A stretch of 64,000 nt of DNA from Mesonia oceanica (GTDB lineage Bacteria; Bacteroidota; Bacteroidia; Flavobacteriales; Flavobacteriaceae). The notes below the pieces were generated by a model that worked only from the letters and a program-made list of their open reading frames with translations, was not told where the DNA came from and searched no databases. The stretch is from the NCBI RefSeq assembly GCF_902499555.1, contig NZ_CABVMM010000001.1, positions 1-64,000 of the forward strand, given 5' to 3'. A program made the position numbers and the translations under genes. Below, in pieces: positions 19,277 through 28,288 of the stretch (position 1 is its first letter; each line of letters opens with the position of its first letter).

Positions 19277-20143
19277 TCAAAGCTTATAATTGTTTAGTTT
19301 CATAAAAGGGAATGCGCAGAAATAATAGATAATTTGCTTCTTTCTGGATATATTTTTTTTCCAAGCATTATCTTCAGAAATCTTAATCATTTTATTTCTT
19401 TTCATCCTATTTCCTCCAATTATGTGAGGGATCGCATGGCTTTCAGGCAGTTTTACAGACTTTTGTTCTCCTAAATGGTTAAATATTCTTTGTAAAATTT
19501 TTTCTGGATTTTGGGTAAAATCTTCATACTTCACCTTAATAACATTTTTATCTAAACGATAAACAACTTCTGAAAAAAAATTAATCACTAAATAATATAA
19601 AATTGCACTTAGTGGTTTTTTAGGGGTTTGTACTTTTTTATGAAATGAGTTGATAACTCCTCTCACATCCCTCGTTAAATAAATTCCTTTTACGTTGAAT
19701 TCTTTTTGCTGTTTTAAACGAAGGTATCTAGCAATGTATTTAGAAGAGTCTACTTTCCATTTTTCTTTTGAAAAGCTTTTTATATTATTAAATATCTTTT
19801 TTTGTAGTATAGAATAACTCTTGTTTTCTTTATTTGTAATTAGCAACAAAGGAATATGATGATGCTCCTCCAGATTTTCAGATAAATTTCTATAGTAATC
19901 TAATTCAAAATCCTTCTCTACTAAATTTGAAATAATATCGCTCCAATATGGACATCTCTCAAGTTTTTTACCACAAGAACATTCTTTTTCGTCCTGTAAA
20001 TGCTCTAAAAACTGATGCATTTCCCCTAATGTACAGATATTAGAAAAATTATCCAATACGGTAGCTAATAGAGTGGTTCCGCTTCTTCCGGGACCTAAAA
20101 GATATATAATATTTATTTTTTTTGAGCTTTCGGCCTTCTGCAT
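19277..20143 (-). CDS. Sulfotransferase (PAPS-dependent)
   Basis: This 288-residue cytoplasmic enzyme of the sulfotransferase family moves sulfate from PAPS to an acceptor, here probably a sugar of the exopolysaccharide. The 5'-phosphosulfate-binding loop LLGPGRSGTTLL (15-26) and the 3'-phosphate-binding region IYLTRDVRGVINSFHKK (about residue 155) are both present, followed by KYEDFTQNPEKIL. Two CxC-like cysteines near residue 55 (CSCGKKLERC) could bind metal. The genes making PAPS lie 9 kb away in the same strand run. Its start overlaps the upstream gene by 31 bases, so the two are probably co-translated. Confidence 0.85.
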   Translation of the reverse strand: MQKAESSKKINIIYLLGPGRSGTTLLATVLDNFSNICTLGEMHQFLEHLQDEKECSCGKKLERCPYWSDIISNLVEKDFELDYYRNLSENLEEHHHIPLLLITNKENKSYSILQKKIFNNIKSFSKEKWKVDSSKYIARYLRLKQQKEFNVKGIYLTRDVRGVINSFHKKVQTPKKPLSAILYYLVINFFSEVVYRLDKNVIKVKYEDFTQNPEKILQRIFNHLGEQKSVKLPESHAIPHIIGGNRMKRNKMIKISEDNAWKKNISRKKQIIYYFCAFPFMKLNNYKL

Positions 20144-21351
20144 GTTTCATAAATAATTAAACCAGCAACCAAGCTAAAGAATTTTATCCCTAATTCACGT
20201 TCTAAAAAACTTTCGGTAACACATGCAAACATACACAAAGCGAGTAATATTGTTAAAAAATATTCTTGATTTATCCAAGCATTTCTAAAAAGCCATACCA
20301 AAACTATTATAAAAGCAGAAAAACCTATAACACCAAATGTGCTTAGGTATTCTAGGTATTGATTGTGAGAATTAAAATTATTTTCTATTGCTCTTTTATC
20401 ATTCATTTTTACGTACTCTTTGTACCTTTCTACACCTACTTTTCCCATTCCTGCTCCAATAATAGGATGATTTTTAAAAACAATATAGGAAGCCTCCAAT
20501 CTATCAAATCGTTTATCTCCTAGTTTTTCATCTGAAAAATCGAGCATTTTATAATATTTTCTTTTTAAATAATGATTACCATTATTAATAATCATAAATG
20601 CACCTCCTCCTATTAGAACCACTCCTATTAAAAATGCTTTCCATTTTCTGTGATAAGCTATATAACCTAAACTGATTATTAGGAAAAAGAGAATTGAGTT
20701 TCTAACCACTAGATGAAACAAAAAGAAAGCAAAAATTAAGATGAGAAGAATTGGAAAAAATAAATTTTTTGAAAGCTTCTGTTTATGCACATAGAAACTG
20801 TAAAGAAAAATAATAACACTTAACACCAATGCTCCTAAGTAGGGTGGATGAATTTTTATTACTTCCGTTAAATAGGCATTGCTTTTTTTCCAAGTAAATA
20901 ATTGTGTAAATGGTTCATGGTTTTCGATAACTTTATTGATTACACTACCCCAACAAATAATCGCAGCAAGCAAACAACCTATTGTTAGTGACCAAAATAT
21001 AATTTTTTTAATGAAAGTTGAATTTGCTTTTATTCTTGAAATAATAAGAAAGCTATAAGGAATAAACACAAAGGACAATGCCCTTGTACTTTCTTTGAAC
21101 CCTATGGAAATATCGCTGGCATAAAATATTCCTATTATTCTTATCATTAATAATAATGCGGGAATAAGCAATAAGTGATAATTTTCTTTTAAAAAAAACC
21201 ACAATTTATCCCTAATAGTCTTATAGAGACTTAGTACAACCAAGGTAATAAGTAACCAGGTATTTACCTTTTCTTGCAAAGGCAACAAGAAAGAAAATGC
21301 CGCTAATACCCCTAAAATGATTGTGTCTAAATTAATTTTCTGTTTAATCAT
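20113..21351 (-). CDS. O-antigen ligase/polymerase family membrane protein (Wzy_C), second copy
   Basis: This 412-residue protein has ten to twelve membrane helices. The external loop has NHPIIGAGMGKVGVERYKEY and SHNQYLEYLSTFGVIG, the same pattern as the gene at 17024, so the two are paralogs in one locus. One could polymerise the repeat and the other attach it to an acceptor. It ends in a cytoplasmic Arg/Lys-rich tail (CRRPKAQKK). The gene sits between the heparinase-like and sulfotransferase genes with almost no spacing. Confidence 0.8.
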   Translation of the reverse strand: MIKQKINLDTIILGVLAAFSFLLPLQEKVNTWLLITLVVLSLYKTIRDKLWFFLKENYHLLLIPALLLMIRIIGIFYASDISIGFKESTRALSFVFIPYSFLIISRIKANSTFIKKIIFWSLTIGCLLAAIICWGSVINKVIENHEPFTQLFTWKKSNAYLTEVIKIHPPYLGALVLSVIIFLYSFYVHKQKLSKNLFFPILLILIFAFFLFHLVVRNSILFFLIISLGYIAYHRKWKAFLIGVVLIGGGAFMIINNGNHYLKRKYYKMLDFSDEKLGDKRFDRLEASYIVFKNHPIIGAGMGKVGVERYKEYVKMNDKRAIENNFNSHNQYLEYLSTFGVIGFSAFIIVLVWLFRNAWINQEYFLTILLALCMFACVTESFLERELGIKFFSLVAGLIIYETCRRPKAQKK

Positions 21352-21352
21352 T

Positions 21353-23275
21353 TTATTCGCTTACGTTTTTATAAGACATTCTAGTAGTTAAACTAAATGT
21401 ATTTTTTCTTTTAACCTTTAAACGTACTAAATTAGAAGGGATTTTTGTTCCGAATTTTCCCGAATACCAAGCTAACGGACTTTGCTCTTCTCCTGAAATA
21501 ATTTCAGCATTTTTAATGAAATCATTTTCAAGTTTTAAGATAGTACTATTCCTTAAAGCTAAAATTTTTTGATTTTCCTTTTTCAGTTGTACTTCCGGAT
21601 GAAAGTTCCAAAATAATTCAATAGTTACTTCTTGTTCACGAGCAAAAACCAATTCATCTTCAATAACTAGTTTTTTTTCTGATTTTTTCCAAAGAAAACT
21701 TCTATTATGCTCAACTATTCCTTCTTTTTTAAATGCATTTGTAGAAGCCTTACAAAGGTTTCCTATCTCATTTTCTATGTATTCATTCACATTTATTTGA
21801 GGTCTATTTAACCAACTCATCCTTCCACTATTCTCTGCATGATTGAAACCATTCACCGAAAGGGTGTTATGAGCAGAAATCCCTTTAAAATAATTACGCC
21901 AAAAAATGTCTTTTGTATGGTATTGATAGGTTCCGCTATCTATTAAAAAATCTAATCCATTTATTGTTAAATTAAAATGAAAAATATCTGAATGTCCATG
22001 GGCTGCCAAAAGGTGATCTCCTATCTTACCAACATCTATAGATAATTTAGAACTGGTTGATTGATCGTACCAAAAAATATATCCTGAACTTTTAAAGAAA
22101 GTATTTTCTTCAACGCTTTGTTTTTCTTCAACTTTAAATTGATCTCCAAATAACAAGTAATTTCTAAAATCTAGTTCTTCTTTAACTTTAAAGTTCGTGT
22201 TATAAATAAAATTAGAGGTTGCTAATTGCGACTCATAAAGACTGGTTTTCTTCCAATATGGGTATACTACCGCTCCTTCATCATTATCGCCAAATATAGT
22301 TTTGGTTTTTTCAAATTCTATATGCTCAATAAAATTGAACATTTTTTTTATGGATGTTTCCGCTTTATTTGAAAATTTTCTTCCTGATGCTTCTATAAAA
22401 AGTTTACTAACTAAAAACTGATCGACTACTTCTGCGTGATAATGGGTACATAATTCCATATGAACTCCATCTTCTAATACCTGTCTATCTATTTGTTCTT
22501 CTAATAATTTTTTCCACTTTTTTCTCTCTTTTTCCTTACCATTAAAGTAAGATGAGATAACGTTTAATCCCATCAATTCTGCAGTAAGGTGATTATTAGC
22601 AGAAGAGTAAAAGGATAAATGGTTTTTTAAAAAGTGGTAACTATTGGTGAGTTGCTTAATAAAATTTTCTTCAAACACTTTAGATACGCAATCAAATTGT
22701 TGAAGTATAATATGTGTGTAAATTAAATTTACACTTCTAATGGCCACTTCAATCCCTGAAGTCCAATTAATGGAATACAAATAAGGGTTTTGCGTATTCC
22801 AATCATTCAGAATATTTTCCAGTAAGTTTAAATAACAATTACTTTTACCCTCATCTTCGGCAGATTTAAAAGCCAAAAAGGGCATAAAATGAAATCTGGA
22901 AAGTTCTGCTATGTATTTTACATCACCATTTACAGCAAAGTCTTGTTTGGCTATATTCCCATAATAATTTAATGGAGAAGTCTTATTATTGGCAAAATCT
23001 TTCCGCCAATCGTTAATTTCATTTAGATTTATTTCGACATCAAAAATCGGGTATTCTAGAGTAAATGGACTATTCTTAAAAAATTCCTTTAAGTCTTCCC
23101 GTGAATAAGTAGGAACCGTAAACGATTGACTAATGCTAAGTAAAGAAGTTGTATGTTTTGCTTGTAACTTCCCAAGAAATTTTGTTTGATAAACCTGTGG
23201 TATTCTATAATTAATTACCTCAGCCACACTCATATTCTTGAGTCGGTTATAGTACCATTTGAGTTTATTCAACAT
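21353..23275 (-). CDS. Heparinase II/III-like protein
   Basis: This 640-residue protein has the alpha/alpha-toroid plus beta-sandwich layout of heparinase II/III (PL12/PL21-like) lyases, which cleave uronate-containing polysaccharides. SSANNHLTAE (224-233) with the conserved Asn and His, THYHAEV (277-283, Tyr279 and His280) and AHGHSDIFHF (425-434) mark the active-site region, and SAHNTLSVNG begins the sandwich. No signal peptide is seen at the N-terminus, although lyases usually act outside the cytoplasm. Proteins like this recur inside capsule synthesis loci, where they may trim or release chains. No SusC/SusD genes are near, so a nutrient-degradation role is unlikely. Confidence 0.82.
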   Translation of the reverse strand: MLNKLKWYYNRLKNMSVAEVINYRIPQVYQTKFLGKLQAKHTTSLLSISQSFTVPTYSREDLKEFFKNSPFTLEYPIFDVEINLNEINDWRKDFANNKTSPLNYYGNIAKQDFAVNGDVKYIAELSRFHFMPFLAFKSAEDEGKSNCYLNLLENILNDWNTQNPYLYSINWTSGIEVAIRSVNLIYTHIILQQFDCVSKVFEENFIKQLTNSYHFLKNHLSFYSSANNHLTAELMGLNVISSYFNGKEKERKKWKKLLEEQIDRQVLEDGVHMELCTHYHAEVVDQFLVSKLFIEASGRKFSNKAETSIKKMFNFIEHIEFEKTKTIFGDNDEGAVVYPYWKKTSLYESQLATSNFIYNTNFKVKEELDFRNYLLFGDQFKVEEKQSVEENTFFKSSGYIFWYDQSTSSKLSIDVGKIGDHLLAAHGHSDIFHFNLTINGLDFLIDSGTYQYHTKDIFWRNYFKGISAHNTLSVNGFNHAENSGRMSWLNRPQINVNEYIENEIGNLCKASTNAFKKEGIVEHNRSFLWKKSEKKLVIEDELVFAREQEVTIELFWNFHPEVQLKKENQKILALRNSTILKLENDFIKNAEIISGEEQSPLAWYSGKFGTKIPSNLVRLKVKRKNTFSLTTRMSYKNVSE

Positions 23276-23298
23276 TGTCTAATTTTTTTACCATAATC

Positions 23299-24549
23299 TT
23301 AAAGAGCCCTATTAATCACTAACTTGTATTTTCCTTTTTTTGTTTTGATAAGGTCTTTCTCTTGTACAAAATTTAGCTTAAATTGAGATAACTCACCTAT
23401 TCGGTTAATTATATTTTGTTCAATATTATTTTTATCTTTTATTGAGAAATTTTTCGCTTTCACCAAGTTTACGGTAAAAAAACCTATTCTCTCCTGAATA
23501 ATCTGAGCATATAAAACATTCTCTACTCCTTTAAAAACTAAATCCATCCGTCCTATTTGGGTACCGTCTTCTAACAAAAGAACATCATCTATTCTGCCGG
23601 TAATCTCTTTTATAGAAACCTCATCACTATCTTTTCGTAGTTGAACCAAATCATCAACTTGATAACGTATTAAAGGAAAGGTAGGGCTAATTAAATTTGT
23701 GGTAATTATACAGTCTTTTTTATATTCATTAATAGAATATAATGGAGCTTCCTTATAATCTCCCTGATGTTTTTTTTGAATTAAAGAAATTGTTCGTTCT
23801 GCATTACCATAACGATCGTAAACCTTAGTATTAAAGTAACGCTCTATTTTTTCGCGCTGAAAATCATATAAAGTTTCTGAAGAGGTAAAAATCACAGGGA
23901 CATGTAATTCCAATCCATTTTTTTGAAGGTAATTAGATAAAATTTCCAAAGAACTAGGGTAGGCTAAAATAGTATTGGGCTGAAAGTTTTTAATTTCGTT
24001 ATAATAAAACTGAAAGTTTTTTTCGTTTAAATTATAACTCGAAAGAAACAAGGTGTTAGCAAAACGATCATACGATTTTAATTGTGAACGTCCTAAAACC
24101 CCTCGCAAGGAAACTACTTTTTGACCAAGCTGATGACCTCCATTATTTCTAAAAACTTCGTTATAAGAGGCCTCATTTAAAACACAATCTAGACTATAAT
24201 AAACTTTTAAAGGTGAACCTGATGTTCCACTTGTGTATGCTGTATGTTTAAAAGGTTTTCCAAAATAAATTTCATCTACTTTATGCTTAATATCTTGTTT
24301 GGTAATTACAGGAAGTATCTTGAGGTCTTCTCTATTTTGAACCTGTGAAAGATTGACTCCATATTGGTCATATAAATTTTTATAAAAAGAAGATTTTTGA
24401 TAGGCTAATTTTAATAATTGCTGAAGTTTTTCTGATTCAATGATCAATCGTTTATCTTCAGAAAATTCATGAAATTCACGTATTTTTCTTAATCGCTTTT
24501 TAAATAATGGACCGTATTTTAATTGGTGGTTAATAAACGCCTTTAACAT
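23299..24549 (-). CDS. PaaK/CapK-like adenylate-forming enzyme, second copy
   Basis: This 416-residue protein is related to phenylacetate-CoA ligase. The ATP loop YTSGTSGSPLKVYY (105-118), the DRYGNAERTISLIQ segment and YQVDDLVQL are visible, and the C-terminal KTKKGKYKLV fits the lid lysine. It resembles the enzyme at 8870 in plan but not closely in sequence, so the locus carries two distinct members. It lies between a glycosyltransferase and the heparinase-like gene, spaced two bases from the former. Its substrate is unknown; acyl activation for glycan decoration is only inferred. Confidence 0.78.
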   Translation of the reverse strand: MLKAFINHQLKYGPLFKKRLRKIREFHEFSEDKRLIIESEKLQQLLKLAYQKSSFYKNLYDQYGVNLSQVQNREDLKILPVITKQDIKHKVDEIYFGKPFKHTAYTSGTSGSPLKVYYSLDCVLNEASYNEVFRNNGGHQLGQKVVSLRGVLGRSQLKSYDRFANTLFLSSYNLNEKNFQFYYNEIKNFQPNTILAYPSSLEILSNYLQKNGLELHVPVIFTSSETLYDFQREKIERYFNTKVYDRYGNAERTISLIQKKHQGDYKEAPLYSINEYKKDCIITTNLISPTFPLIRYQVDDLVQLRKDSDEVSIKEITGRIDDVLLLEDGTQIGRMDLVFKGVENVLYAQIIQERIGFFTVNLVKAKNFSIKDKNNIEQNIINRIGELSQFKLNFVQEKDLIKTKKGKYKLVINRAL

Positions 24550-24551
24550 AT

Positions 24552-25631
24552 TTAAATTAAATTTCTATAAATCCCTTCAAGTTCATTGATCACTTTTGAT
24601 GGGAAAAAGTTTTTAGCTTGTTGGTAAGAAGCTTTTCCATGTTCTACTAATTTTTCAGTGTTCTCTATGTAAAACTTTATCGCCTCTGCAAGTTGTTTTT
24701 TATCTCCAGGAGCTACAGAAATACCGTTAATATTATGCTTCAATATTTGTGGAATTCCTCCAACATTGGTAGCAATAATTGGCATAGAATAACTCATTCC
24801 CTCTAAAAGAGAAATTGGCAAACCTTCGTTATAGGAAGGCAAGACTAAAATATTAGAGGTTGCTAATAATTCTTCTTTTTTTCTTCCATCAACCCAACCT
24901 ATATAAGTTACTATATCTTGAATATTACTCTCCCCTATTTTTTGTTTTAATTCATATATAGCTCCATCACCTCCTATCACTAATCTTAATTTATCTTCAA
25001 AATAGCTTTTATGCTCAGCAATTACATCTATCAAATCAAATGTTCCTTTTCGTTCACCTATTCTACCTAAAAATAGTAATTGTAAAAATTTCTTTGGTAT
25101 ATTTTGCTCCTGCTCTTTTCGGTAAGCAACAATGTTATTTAAGACAACAAGTTTTTTTGGAGAAAAGTTTTTTTTAAAAAAAATGCTCCATTCTTCTGAT
25201 AAAGCAATAATCAGATCAGCATTATTAATCATTCTTTGAATATGCTTTTTTACTTTCTTAGAAGCATTTTCATAAAAAACATGATACTCTGCGCCATGAA
25301 CATGATAGATCAATTTTTTTTTAAAAACTTTTTTAGAAATTAAGAAAAATAGATATTTTCTGTAAAAACTACCTCTTGATGCACCATGGATATGTACTAT
25401 TTTTATTTTTTTTCCTAAAAAAAACAGCTTTAATAGAAAACCAAAGCACAAAAAGGGAAGTAATAAAAAATTAAGCTTTGTATTTTGAAAATATGCTGAT
25501 GGATAAAAATTAAATTCTTTTATATTTTCTGCATATAGCCTAAGTACGCTGGCAATTCCGCCTTTTCTTTTTTTATAATTTGGTCCTACAAAAAGTACAT
25601 TTTTAGTATGCATAAGTCTTTTTTCTACCAT
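24552..25631 (-). CDS. Glycosyltransferase family 4
   Basis: This is a GT-B enzyme of about 359 residues. The N-terminal KRKGGIASVLRLYAEN is the acceptor-side glycine loop, LFLGRIGERKGTFDLID begins the donor domain, and EGLPISLLEGMSYSMP is the E-x7-E donor-binding motif of retaining family 4 enzymes. The ATG at 25631 overlaps the end of the upstream polymerase gene by seven bases. An ATG at 25613 (MHTKNVLFVGP) gives a start closer to the family norm and is a fair alternative. It should add one sugar of the repeat. Confidence 0.9.
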   Translation of the reverse strand: MVEKRLMHTKNVLFVGPNYKKRKGGIASVLRLYAENIKEFNFYPSAYFQNTKLNFLLLPFLCFGFLLKLFFLGKKIKIVHIHGASRGSFYRKYLFFLISKKVFKKKLIYHVHGAEYHVFYENASKKVKKHIQRMINNADLIIALSEEWSIFFKKNFSPKKLVVLNNIVAYRKEQEQNIPKKFLQLLFLGRIGERKGTFDLIDVIAEHKSYFEDKLRLVIGGDGAIYELKQKIGESNIQDIVTYIGWVDGRKKEELLATSNILVLPSYNEGLPISLLEGMSYSMPIIATNVGGIPQILKHNINGISVAPGDKKQLAEAIKFYIENTEKLVEHGKASYQQAKNFFPSKVINELEGIYRNLI

Positions 25632-26845
25632 CTAATTAAAAGCGCTATAAAACTTACAGCAAGAGTCCCTATAAAGATTAAACGTAATAACGTAATTATT
25701 TCATTATTGATACGTTTGTGAAAGTGTGGATTAAAAACAAATATTAAAACCAACAAATAGTATATAAACTTTGGTTCTATAGGAAAATTACCAGAACGAA
25801 CGCTCCAAAGCAAACCAAAAAAGTAAGTTGGATATAAAATATTATAAAACGGAGAATTTAAAGTTTTAAATTTCAGATAAATGTACCTTGATATCATCCC
25901 TATAATCAGAGGAAAAATTAAACTTAAATAACCAAAATCCATAAAGTAACTATATGGAATGGCTGCAGATTGAGCAGTTCTTTTTTCTGTAAATTCTTTT
26001 TGTAGGTATTCTGCTCCATGTTCTTCAAAATTGGGTACAAAAACAGCTAAATAAGTTCCAAAAGTGTATTTCCCATATAGATAATTTTCATGAAGCTTAT
26101 CTACTACATAGGCTCCAAACTTTTGGGATCCTGTTAAGTCCCCTTGGATAACCCAAGCTCCCACTTCTAAAGCAGATTTTTTTCCAGACCTATCTAAATT
26201 GTTTTTCCCTCCTAAACGAACAATTTGAACCCATCCTATAAAAAAAAGCATAAGTAACCCTAGGAAAAGAACAATTCCAAACGTTTTTAAACTAACTTTA
26301 TGATACTGCACATACAATATTAAAGCTCCAACAAGCGTAAAGACAATTAATGAACGCTCAGCGAAAAGAATATTTAAAACTATTGAAATTATAAATTGAA
26401 ATATATAAAGTGAGTTTTTACGGGAGATATAAAAATAATACGCCACGATACCAAGTAATGAAATAGCTTTGGTGGGGTAATCTACAAAGCCTCCTAATTT
26501 ACCCATTTTTGTGCGTAAAAAGGGAGAATCACTAATTAGAGGGATACCTCCTACATAAATAAATTTAATGATAAAAAAGCCTAAAAGAATAAAGTAGGTT
26601 ATGTGAAAAAAGTTAATCATAGAAATACTTATTTCACGTTTTTCTGGTTTTTTTGTTCCCAAAGGAATATAATAACCCAAAAGATAAAATATCACATAAA
26701 ACACGGTTAATCCTATATATTCTTGTGGATAATCTTCCATATCAATACGCCAACCTAATCCATTAGGAATTAAGGCCAGTAAGCTTATTACTATGAAAAA
26801 CAGAATGTAAGCGTGTGGATGCGCTATATTTTTAATCCATTTCAT
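25625..26845 (-). CDS. Oligosaccharide repeat-unit polymerase (Wzy-like)
   Basis: This 406-residue protein has about eleven membrane helices and a large loop between about residues 215 and 290. The segment FAERSLIVFTLVGALILY and the later AIPYSYFMDFGYLSLIFPLIIG resemble O-antigen polymerases of the oligosaccharide repeat-unit polymerase group rather than the Wzy_C ligases found elsewhere in the locus. It follows the flippase with a four-base overlap (ATGA). That coupling makes it the best candidate for the main Wzy of this Wzx/Wzy-type pathway. Confidence 0.75.
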   Translation of the reverse strand: MKWIKNIAHPHAYILFFIVISLLALIPNGLGWRIDMEDYPQEYIGLTVFYVIFYLLGYYIPLGTKKPEKREISISMINFFHITYFILLGFFIIKFIYVGGIPLISDSPFLRTKMGKLGGFVDYPTKAISLLGIVAYYFYISRKNSLYIFQFIISIVLNILFAERSLIVFTLVGALILYVQYHKVSLKTFGIVLFLGLLMLFFIGWVQIVRLGGKNNLDRSGKKSALEVGAWVIQGDLTGSQKFGAYVVDKLHENYLYGKYTFGTYLAVFVPNFEEHGAEYLQKEFTEKRTAQSAAIPYSYFMDFGYLSLIFPLIIGMISRYIYLKFKTLNSPFYNILYPTYFFGLLWSVRSGNFPIEPKFIYYLLVLIFVFNPHFHKRINNEIITLLRLIFIGTLAVSFIALLIRW

Positions 26846-28155
26846 CTACTAAAATTTATCCAAGTAACTAACTTTCGCTTCTTCTTTAAATAAATCGCTC
26901 CTAGAAGATTCCAACATATCATCCCTAAAGCACTACCAATAGCAACGCCTTCTAGTTTAAGAGGATATACTAAAGCAATACTAAAAATTAAATTTACCAT
27001 TAGGGATAAAACTAAAAAGCGTTGTAAAGTATGCTGTAAACCTGTCATTTGAAATATTGGTCCTACTGGACCTGTAATTACATTTGTAAATTGTGCCAAT
27101 AGTAAAATTTTTAAAACTAGACTTCCTTCTTTATAAACTTCACCAAAAATACTTAGAAAAAATTCTGAAAAAACAAATAGGACTAAGAATATCGGTAAGC
27201 TGCATAAAAACATCAATTTACTTGAAAAAGCTATAGTTGCTTTAAAATCTTGATGATTATTCATGTGAAAATATTCTGCAATTTTGGGAGTCATAATTGC
27301 TACAATTGCAGTGTAGGTAAAAGACACCAAGGTAGCAATTCTAACTGCAGTACTATAAATACCGATATCGGCTTCATCAACAAAAAACCCCAAAATAAAT
27401 ACATCGCTCCATCCCATAATCATCACAATAGAAGATGCCATCAGCATAGGATAGGAATCTTTTAGCATCTTTTTTACAGGTAGAAATGTTACTTGTCCTT
27501 TTTTTGAAATAAAAATCTTAAATCGTAATTGCAGATGAATTAATATAATAATAAGTAATAGTGAATAACCTGCTAGATAAGAAAATATAGGTAACTCTAT
27601 TACACTAACACTAAAAACAAAGTACAATATAGAAAATACAACAGCAGGTAATAGAAATTTTAAAAAGTCGAAATAAATAGAAAATATAGCTAATTGCTTA
27701 GTTCCTTTAAAAACCGCACTTCCTATTTCAATTATACTAAAAATAGGAATAGTAATGGCAGCAATTTTTATACTTGTTACAATTTCCGGTTTTTTGTAAA
27801 AAAAAGCGATTGTTGTTGAACCAAAAAATATAACCAAAGCTAAAACCGCCGAAAATAAAAAAACAATTCCTAAGCATTTTATAATAATTATTCTTCTTTC
27901 TTCGAAATTAGGATGGCTTGCGATCCATTTTACAATTGCAGTAGATAAACCAAACTTCCCTACCATAGAACCTACCGAAAGAAATAAAAAAGCGATAGCA
28001 AATATACCCTGTATAGAAGCCCCAAGATTTTGAGCGATTAGCCATATAAATAAAAAGCCGAACCCATAGCCTCCTCCTCTTAAAAATAAAGAAACTAATG
28101 CTTTTAAAATGATCTCCCTTTGATTAGGGTTATTGAAGATTTTCTTTAAAAACAT
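26842..28155 (-). CDS. Polysaccharide flippase (Wzx-like)
   Basis: This 437-residue membrane protein has about twelve to fourteen helices and belongs to the MOP/polysaccharide-synthesis superfamily. It moves the undecaprenyl-linked repeat unit across the inner membrane. The N-terminal LRGGGYGFGFLFIWLIAQNLG and DVFILGFFVDEADIGIYSTA in the middle are typical. It is the first gene of the minus-strand run that ends at the WcaJ-like gene, just after the terminator of the sulfate operon. I could not find a clear promoter in the 133 bases before it. Confidence 0.9.
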   Translation of the reverse strand: MFLKKIFNNPNQREIILKALVSLFLRGGGYGFGFLFIWLIAQNLGASIQGIFAIAFLFLSVGSMVGKFGLSTAIVKWIASHPNFEERRIIIIKCLGIVFLFSAVLALVIFFGSTTIAFFYKKPEIVTSIKIAAITIPIFSIIEIGSAVFKGTKQLAIFSIYFDFLKFLLPAVVFSILYFVFSVSVIELPIFSYLAGYSLLLIIILIHLQLRFKIFISKKGQVTFLPVKKMLKDSYPMLMASSIVMIMGWSDVFILGFFVDEADIGIYSTAVRIATLVSFTYTAIVAIMTPKIAEYFHMNNHQDFKATIAFSSKLMFLCSLPIFLVLFVFSEFFLSIFGEVYKEGSLVLKILLLAQFTNVITGPVGPIFQMTGLQHTLQRFLVLSLMVNLIFSIALVYPLKLEGVAIGSALGMICWNLLGAIYLKKKRKLVTWINFSR

Positions 28156-28238
28156 ATTTTTAATTACCGTTAAATCGTTGGTAAAATTATAAATATTTAA
28201 TTTAGGTATATAGCTTATGTCTATAATATTAAAACAAA

Positions 28239-28263
28239 AAAGGAAACCAATTGGGTTTCCTTT
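28239..28263 (-). terminator. Intrinsic terminator after cysQ
   Basis: The 10-bp stem AAAGGAAACC (28239-28248) pairs with GGTTTCCTTT (28254-28263). On the minus strand it is followed by TTTTGTTTT. It should separate the sulfate-activation genes from the polysaccharide run that starts at 28155. Confidence 0.85.
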
Positions 28264-28288
28264 ATAATAATTGATATGTTATAACTAA

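Noticed and set aside
21353..23275. Heparinase gene as part of a polysaccharide utilisation locus
   Set aside because: No SusC/SusD pair, sensor or sulfatase genes accompany it, and all neighbours are for synthesis.
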